A stretch of 64,000 nucleotides of DNA from Eunapius fragilis (Eukaryota > Porifera > Demospongiae > Spongillida > Spongillidae), in the NCBI GenBank assembly GCA_963681505.1, contig OY811971.1, positions 9,977,991-10,041,990 on the forward strand, read 5' to 3'. A model generated the notes under the pieces. The model ran no database searches and was not told the origin of the DNA. It was given only the letters and a program-made list of their open reading frames with translations. Both the position numbers and the translations under genes were made by a program. Below, in pieces: positions 58,072-64,000 of this stretch. Position 1 is the stretch's first letter, and each line of letters starts with the position of its first letter.

Positions 58072-58336
58072 ACAAGCAATAAAAACATTCTCTATACGAG
58101 AAGGTTGGGGGTATATAGGAATCAAAGGTGATGATGGTGTAAAAAGCAAGGGAACAAGGTTTCTGATTGCAAAGGAAAAATGATATAGACCCATGTTGTC
58201 ATACAAATGTGCTTGCTAATATAGGTCAATTTCCTTTTCAATCAGAAACCTTGTTCCCTTGCTTTTTACACCACTATCACCTTTGATTCCTATATACCAC
58301 CAACCTTCTCGTATAGAGAATGTTTTTATTACTTGT
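58072..58336. mobile_element. Foldback MITE of the ACAAG family, copy 4
   Basis: Arms start ACAAGCAATAAAAACATTCT and end with the near-complement. Sequence is very close to 24893-25185, shorter in the loop. Confidence 0.85.
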
Positions 58337-58802
58337 TTCCTAAATTTTTCTGGTGGATTTGGTATTGTATTTAGTTCTTGAAACATATAGACCCAGGTAG
58401 CAAAACCGTCAACTTGTGTGATCATGACAGATTTATTTTTGAATCTGCAATTTTGATGAGGTGTACCATTATACTAGTCCCAGCCTACCTCCATTGAGGA
58501 CCAAAGGGTGATAAAGTTAGCAAAAGCGAAGCCATATAATACATAGGATAAATGCACCCTCAGTAAACTGATCTCACGCTATTATCAGATAAACCATGCA
58601 CCGCGCAATACATTACCAAATTGACGTAAGCAACTTTGGCAGTGCATACTATACTATGGTAAAATTAAAACCATCGAATTTGATAACGCTGGTTAATTTA
58701 TACCGGTGCGTCATGACCATTGTGATTGTATTGTGCTATTTGTAGATCAACACCAAATAAGGAACTACTCGCTTTTTTTAATTGCCCGATCGGTAAATAC
58801 GT

Positions 58803-59021
58803 TCACTGCTTCTTTTTGTTAGTACAATATGCCTGATAAAAGTAGTGCATAAATAGAACAGCGTAGGACGCGTACATCAACATGGCGGAGTAGAAGAGTT
58901 CCGGTCGGTATTTGCAGTCTGCTCTGACCTCTCTCTCGTAGTACGACAGGATGTTGACGTACAGTCCAAAGAACATCTGGGACAGCTGCATCGCCGTGAT
59001 GCACTGCTGGACCCACGTGAG
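58803..59021 (-). pseudogene. ELOVL-type fatty-acid elongase C-terminal fragment
   Basis: On the minus strand, TWVQQCITAMQLSQMFFGLY followed by VNILSYYEREVRADC, an AMLMYASYAVLFMHYFYQAY segment and a lysine-rich end (CTNKKKQ, stop). The pattern Q-x-x-Q-M...C...MYxSYxxLFxxFFxxxY and a basic ER-retrieval-like tail are typical of the last two membrane helices of ELOVL3/6-type elongases. The rest of the gene, including the HxxHH active site, is not in the window upstream. A stop lies just before the fragment, at 59022-59024. It is most likely a captured or copied exon inside the dispersed element, not a working gene. Confidence 0.65.
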
Positions 59022-59526
59022 TTATACTATCCCGAAGGAAGAAGAATAAGAATAAGAAGAAGCCGACGGAGGAGAAATTTTAGGTGGGACTGGGTACGGA
59101 CGATGGGGACGAGTATTTTTGTTCTCTAGAAGTACACCGTCTTATGACACAGATGCAGCGCAGAGATGTTCTCCTTTTTGATATCGCTCGATTGCCACTA
59201 AGAGCGAAGTGACCCGATTCTTAAATGTCCCGCTAGACGTGAGTGACGTTTTTATAATGACATTCATGATACTGCAGGATTCCTATATGGAACCTACTTG
59301 CGTAGGTTCCGATATAGCGATGGGCGGAAACTGTCTCATATGGTCTTATCGAGCCATTTTACACATGGCGGTCACGAGTGGAAATATATTATCCCTGGTC
59401 GCGTGTACGTGTGCATGCCGATTTTATAACTCGTAACGCAGCCAAACGGACGTGACGTTGTCAATTACATTCCTTGCTCCTGTTGATATTCATTTCTTGA
59501 ACGCTGTTTACTTTGTATCGGACTCT

Positions 59527-62250
59527 ATGCGTGTTAAGTACGCTATGCTGAAGGCGATGTTTGTATTGATGACTCTGCCTCTGCTGCTTTCAGCCGTTCA
59601 GCCTGGTAAGTCGCGATAACGCGTTAACTATATATACAAAATGTCAAACTGTTACGAACAATAATGATATCAATAAGCCAAATATTCGATATAAACTTTC
59701 CCCCTACAGCACATTTTTCGGTCATCAATTTTAATGTGCTGTTGATCATGAAGTATGCGATAGCATGTACTTCAAAATCTCGCGCGATCGGCCCAAAGCG
59801 GCTACTGTGTTTATTCATTCTCTTAATTACATTTTTGCGGCTGGGATGTGTAGCTAAGTAATCTAGCTAACTAAGCTAAGTAATCTAAAGGAATTCATAT
59901 ACCGTAACTCCAACGCTTTTGGTTTATGTACTGTCATGGGTCCCCGGCCATTGGCCAATATAAATATTTCTACTTCAAAAAACAAGTGTTTAAAGATTAA
60001 GTGGCATTGTTCAAGTAATTCAAAGTGAGATCTAACAGAACTGCATGAAGAATTATCGGGGATATGTGTTTCGATAAACGCTCTCTGCATTCGAATTGGA
60101 AAGTACAGACTTCAGTTTCATATTAGAATAATGGCCATTTGCCGCATTGCGTTTTTCATGTTAACCCATTGTTGGAGAAAGAACATTGCAAAAACCTATA
60201 GAATTAAAGCTAAGCCTTAGAAAATACTAGATGCAGTGTGAGCATCAATGAATGTGGAGTCCCATTGTATTGTTTAGCTGTTGGCTGTGATGTATTTATT
60301 TATTATCGTGCATGCTCCTTCATTTTATGATCACTTGCAGGCATGGATAGAAATATGAAGTGCATTTTACATTATATATTATACCCAATAGAAAAGTGCG
60401 TTTGTAAGAATGGAGAGAGCTGCAAGAACTCTACAGACAACCAATGTAACAACATTGGAAGCTATTGTACATCTACAAAGTGCCAAAATGGGGGAACATG
60501 CATAAATGGAATCAACTCTTATATCTGCATCTGCCATGCAGGTTTCACAGATAGGAATTGCACGACTATTATTAATAACTGCAACTCTCAAATGTGCCTG
60601 AATGGAGGAACATGTGTAAACGGAATAAATTCTTACACATGTACCTGTCCTCCTGGTTATACAAGCCCCAATTGCAGTATTGTTACAAATAAATGTATAT
60701 CCAATCCTTGCCTGAACGGAGGAACCTGCTTGAATGGAATCAATAGTTACACTTGTACCTGCCCTCCTGGTTACACAGGCAGCAACTGTGGTGCTATTGG
60801 AGATAGCTGCATATCCCAGCCTTGCAGAAATGGAGGAACGTGTTTAAGCAGATTCAAAACATTCACATGTGTCTGCCCTCATGGTTACAACGGTGTCACT
60901 TGTAATCAGATTATGAATAACTGCATTTCTCACCCGTGTATGAATGGAGGAACCTGTGTGAACGAACTAGGCAGTTATAAATGTTTATGTCCACCATCGT
61001 ATGGAGGTCTCACTTGTTCCACACGTATGTATTCTACCATTAAAAGTAATCATTACACAAATACTTTTGCATTCGTTTATTCGTAGGGGAGTGTACAAGT
61101 ACCTATTGCTTGAATGGAGGAACATGCAGTGTAAGTCTGGATGTCAATCTACAGTGCAGGTACTGTGAATGAGAGTGAGAGATTCAGCAATAAAATAATC
61201 TTATTACTTCAATTAGGTGTCCTGATGAAACTACTGGACCTCAATGCCAGTATTATAATGGCCCCATCACCAATTTCAAGAGTATGTATCACCATGGATA
61301 GAAATATGAAGTGCATTTTACATTATATATTATGCCCAATAGAAATGTGTGTATGTAAGAATGGAGAGAGCTGCAAGAACTCTACAGACAACCAAGGTAA
61401 CAACATTGGAAGCTATTGTACATCAACAAAGTGCCAAAATGGGGGAACATGCATAAATGGAATCAACTCTTATATCTGCATCTGCGCTGCTGGTTTCACA
61501 GATAGGAATTGCACGACTATTATTAATAACTGCAACTCTCAAATGTGCCTGAATGGAGGAACATGTGTAAACGGAATAAATTCTTACACATGTACATGTC
61601 CTCCGGGTTATACAGGCCTCAATTGCAGTATTGTTACAAATAAATGTATATCCAATCCTTGCCTGAACGGAGGAACCTGCTTGAATGGAATCAATACTTA
61701 CACTTGTACCTGCCCTCCTGGTTACACAGGCAGCAACTGTGGTGCTATTGGAGATAGCTGCATATCCCAGCCTTGCAGAAATGGAGGAACGTGTTTAAGC
61801 AGATTCAAAACATTCACATGTGTCTGCCCTCATGGTTACAACGGTGTCACTTGTAATCAGATTATGAATAACTGCATTTCTCACCCGTGTGTGAATGGAG
61901 GAACCTGTGTGAACGAACTAGGCATTTATAAATGTTTATGTCCACCAACATATGGAGGTCTCACCTGCTCCGCACGTATGTATTCTACCATTAAAAGTAA
62001 TCATTGCACAAATATTTTTGCATTCGTTTGTACGTAGGGGAGTGCACAAGTACCTATTGCTTGAATGGAGGAACATGCAGTGTGAGTCTGGATGTCAATC
62101 TACAGTGCAGGTACTGTGAATGAGAGAGAGAGATTCAGCAATAAAATAATCTTATTATTTCAATTAGTTGTCCTGATGAAACTACAGGACATCAATGCCA
62201 GTATTATAATGGCGCCATCATCAATTTCATGAGTACAAGTATCCCTAAAG
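59527..62250 (+). CDS. Secreted EGF-repeat protein, partial
   Basis: Exon 1 (59527-59605) encodes a signal peptide: MRVKYAMLKAMFVLMTLPLL then LSAVQP, ending phase 1 at G/GTAAGT. A second in-frame ATG is at 59545. Exon 2 (60341-61024) follows TTGCAG in matching phase with about 228 residues: an irregular Cys-rich start (CVCKNGESC), then five EGF modules, each CxxxxCxNGGTCxxxxxxxxCxCxxGYxGxxC. Exon 3 (61087-61159) and exon 4 (61217-61281) make a sixth module (CLNGGTCSVSL... to TTGPQC). Then the unit is repeated: second EGF exon up to 61975, 62038-62110 and 62168-62250. The final donor AAAG/GTAATT shows that the gene goes on past the window or has an unseen exon. The modules lack the D-x-D/N-E calcium pattern, so most are non-calcium EGF. 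Likely an extracellular adhesion or matrix protein. Confidence 0.8.
61296..61975 (+). CDS. Second EGF exon (internal duplicate)
   Basis: Nearly identical to 60341-61024 and open throughout with five EGF modules, ending GCAC/GTATGT. Its original acceptor (TTGCAG) was not copied: the duplication joint puts it directly after exon 4 in a different frame. A possible new acceptor, CCCAATAG/AAATGTG at about 61342, would join in phase with a donor at 61281 (A/GTATGT) and give MCVCKNGESC next. Alternatively it is unused or belongs to a separate transcript. Confidence 0.65.
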
Positions 62251-63552
62251 GTAATTATTATAATGGGGTCATGGCAGCAAACAGGGACCTAGCGCAAATT
62301 ACAATACTTTCCTGGAAGGATTATCAAATTAAATTTGACCTGTTATATTAAATGTACGCGTTAAAAAATATTTCAGGCCACTGTACTCCATGTTGGACGG
62401 ACTAATTTCCAGTGCATAAGAGATTTGGAGAGCATAAGTGTCTATAAAGTAAAACGCAGGCAGAAATCGCTGTACCATAAATACTATAACTAATAGTGTT
62501 AGCAATGAGATATTTGGAGTCAGGTGAAAGTTTAGTTCAATTGCAATTAAATAGTTTCTTTCATCGTAAGTAAAGCTTTATTTTATCATATTAATAACAA
62601 AAAATTTTAAGTGTTAAAATATGGAATGTTGTTGCGAAATAAAATAAATCTGATCGCATCGAGAATAATCAAATACGGACAAATAATGTTTGCATGTTTG
62701 CATTGTTGGATGAAACACATTTCAGAGGCCAAAAATTAAAGTCAAACTCTAGAAATTACTAGATGCAGTGTGAACATCAATGATTGTGGTATCCATTGTG
62801 ATACAGATTGTTTTGCAGTAGACTGTGCTGTTTCTATGCTCCTTTCATAATATGGTAATACAAATAAAATCGATACAACGTAGGATTATTATGCATGCAT
62901 AATTTGTCTTACTCAGTTTTTGATGACAGAATCTTTTTATTAATTAAAACTTCATTGTTTGGATTCTTTATAATATCAATAACAAGAAGGATTAAAAATA
63001 TGATAATCGCCCCATAGTATTTTTCTAGTTTCACCCTACAGGTAATTATCCACACTTGGGTTGAATATAATGTTTATAGATAAGCATTTATTGATGTAAT
63101 ACTATCAGTATAATAAAAAAATAAGGCACTGATTATAGTTTATTGTGTATTTTCATGAGCATATCATGTTTGGAGCCAGGTGAAGAAATGGTTCATTACA
63201 AATCCAATTGTGACAAATTTGTAGATTTATCTTATTCATTTAATTATACTTGAATGTTTAAATTTTTGTATGTCTTACCACAAATGCCGACAGTTAAGAG
63301 TGATGCCCAGATGCCTGCAGAAGAATAGTCATAAAGTGAACTATCCAAGCTATAATAATATGCATTAATGTCATTAGATTGTACAACGTGTAGATGTATG
63401 TGCACAATCTTTACCAAGCAATGTTTGCAACTCTATATCATCATTGCTATCATTTTTATTCAGTAATGTTTAAAGTATTTCAACACACGAATGGAAAATT
63501 CAGTTTATTTAGTCGCAATGACAGGGTTATGATATAAAGGATTTCATAGGTA
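62251..63552. other. Intron or 3' flank, no exon seen
   Basis: Matches 54541-55831 in gene copy 1, including the dispersed repeat at 62265-62440. AT-rich. No open exon continuing the EGF protein was found. Confidence 0.55.
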
Positions 63553-63822
63553 ACAAGTAACTAAAAACCTACTCTACAAGAAATTTGGTGATGTAAATGA
63601 TTTGAAGGCAATTGGTGGTGTAAAAAACAAGGAAACAAGGTCTTATCAGAAGGGAAAATGTAATAGTCCTATATTGAGCACACACACAACACATGCATGC
63701 CCTAGAAATGTGACGATTACATTTTCCGATATAAGGCCTTGTTTCCTTGCTTTTTACACCACCAATTGCCTTCAAATCCTATACCACCAAATTTCACGTA
63801 GAGAATGTTTTTAGTTACTTGT
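63553..63822. mobile_element. Foldback MITE of the ACAAG family, copy 5
   Basis: Counterpart of 55832-56101: arms with AAGTAACTAAAAACCTACTC and ATTGGTGGTGTAAAAAACAA and their complements around a CACACACAACACATGC loop. Confidence 0.85.
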
Positions 63823-64000
63823 TTCCTTGATTTTTGTTCATACCCAAATCAGTTGAATATTATGCATCGCTGTAGGATGCCCGTGCCGATTCTAACACAT
63901 CGTCTCGAAACTTGAAGGCATGTCGCATGTCGTTTCGCTCGTTTCTTTTCCTGCATACAAGCATTAATATTTATTTTTAGATATTACAAGTTATCTAATT

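Larger units (their letters stand above)
58072..59313 (-). mobile_element. Dispersed element, copy 2, carrying an ELOVL exon piece
   Basis: Inverted match of 23785-25185. The foldback (58072-58336) is at one end and the hairpin GGAACCTAC/GTAGGTTCC (59289-59310) at the other. Between the shared parts, 58800-59025 holds a piece of a fatty-acid elongase gene that is not in copy 1; there the matching interval (about 24080-24160) has unrelated sequence. Confidence 0.7.
59345..63960 (+). repeat. Segmental duplication, copy 2 (EGF gene region)
   Basis: Counterpart of 53192-56300. It contains an extra internal tandem duplication, with 60350-61280 repeated as 61300-62235. Downstream of the genes, both copies carry the dispersed repeat (62265-62440 here) and the foldback 63553-63822. 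Confidence 0.85.

Overview
This window is nuclear DNA from an intron-rich animal. The genes are split by GT-AG introns and the space between them is filled with transposon relics, minisatellites and homopolymer runs. The gene types (an ankyrin-Roc-COR-Death protein, a secreted EGF-repeat protein and complex I subunit NDUFB11) point to an invertebrate metazoan. A sponge (Porifera) is my best guess, because ankyrin/Roc-COR/Death combinations and this kind of LINE are familiar from such genomes, but the sequence alone does not prove it. The palindrome TACATGTA is strikingly common throughout.

Layout. 0.1-5.5 kb (+): about ten exons of an unrecognised intracellular protein, incomplete at both ends. 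6.25-11.3 kb (+): NDUFB11 in three exons, its 4.5 kb first intron holding a foldback element, a G/A/S-type minisatellite, an antisense ORF with 15-residue repeats, and a textbook hAT relic with an 8-bp target duplication. 12.8-44.4 kb (-): one very large gene coding, in order, for ankyrin repeats, a Roc GTPase, a COR domain and a C-terminal Death domain. Its large introns hold a mariner/pogo-like foldback, a small MITE, a dead LINE, a pogo/Tigger transposase fragment and an element shared with 58-59 kb. 48.2-50.3 kb (-): a fossil Ty3/Gypsy-type LTR element. 50.7-53.2 kb: a train of 5'-truncated LINE copies separated by ATT arrays. 53.2-64 kb (+): two tandem copies of an EGF-repeat gene. The first is a pseudogene; the second is open and internally duplicated.

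The most interesting structure is the ankyrin array at 27.8-38.9 kb. Nine separate exons, each 99 or 102 bp, each encode exactly one ankyrin repeat, and all are in phase 0 at both ends. Seven sit in roughly 1 kb tandem units carrying the same intron and the same CA-rich minisatellite, arranged as a larger duplicated block. Any exon can be added, lost or skipped without breaking the frame, and the residues that differ between copies cluster at the beta-turn edge of the repeat, where ankyrin proteins usually bind partners. The downstream Roc-COR-Death module would carry the signal. I infer a modular receptor or sensor with a copy-number-variable, possibly splice-variable, recognition region.

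Limits: homology calls are from recognition of motifs by eye, with no database search. Exon borders come from reading frame plus splice-site fit. Near-identical repeat units could be partly affected by assembly.
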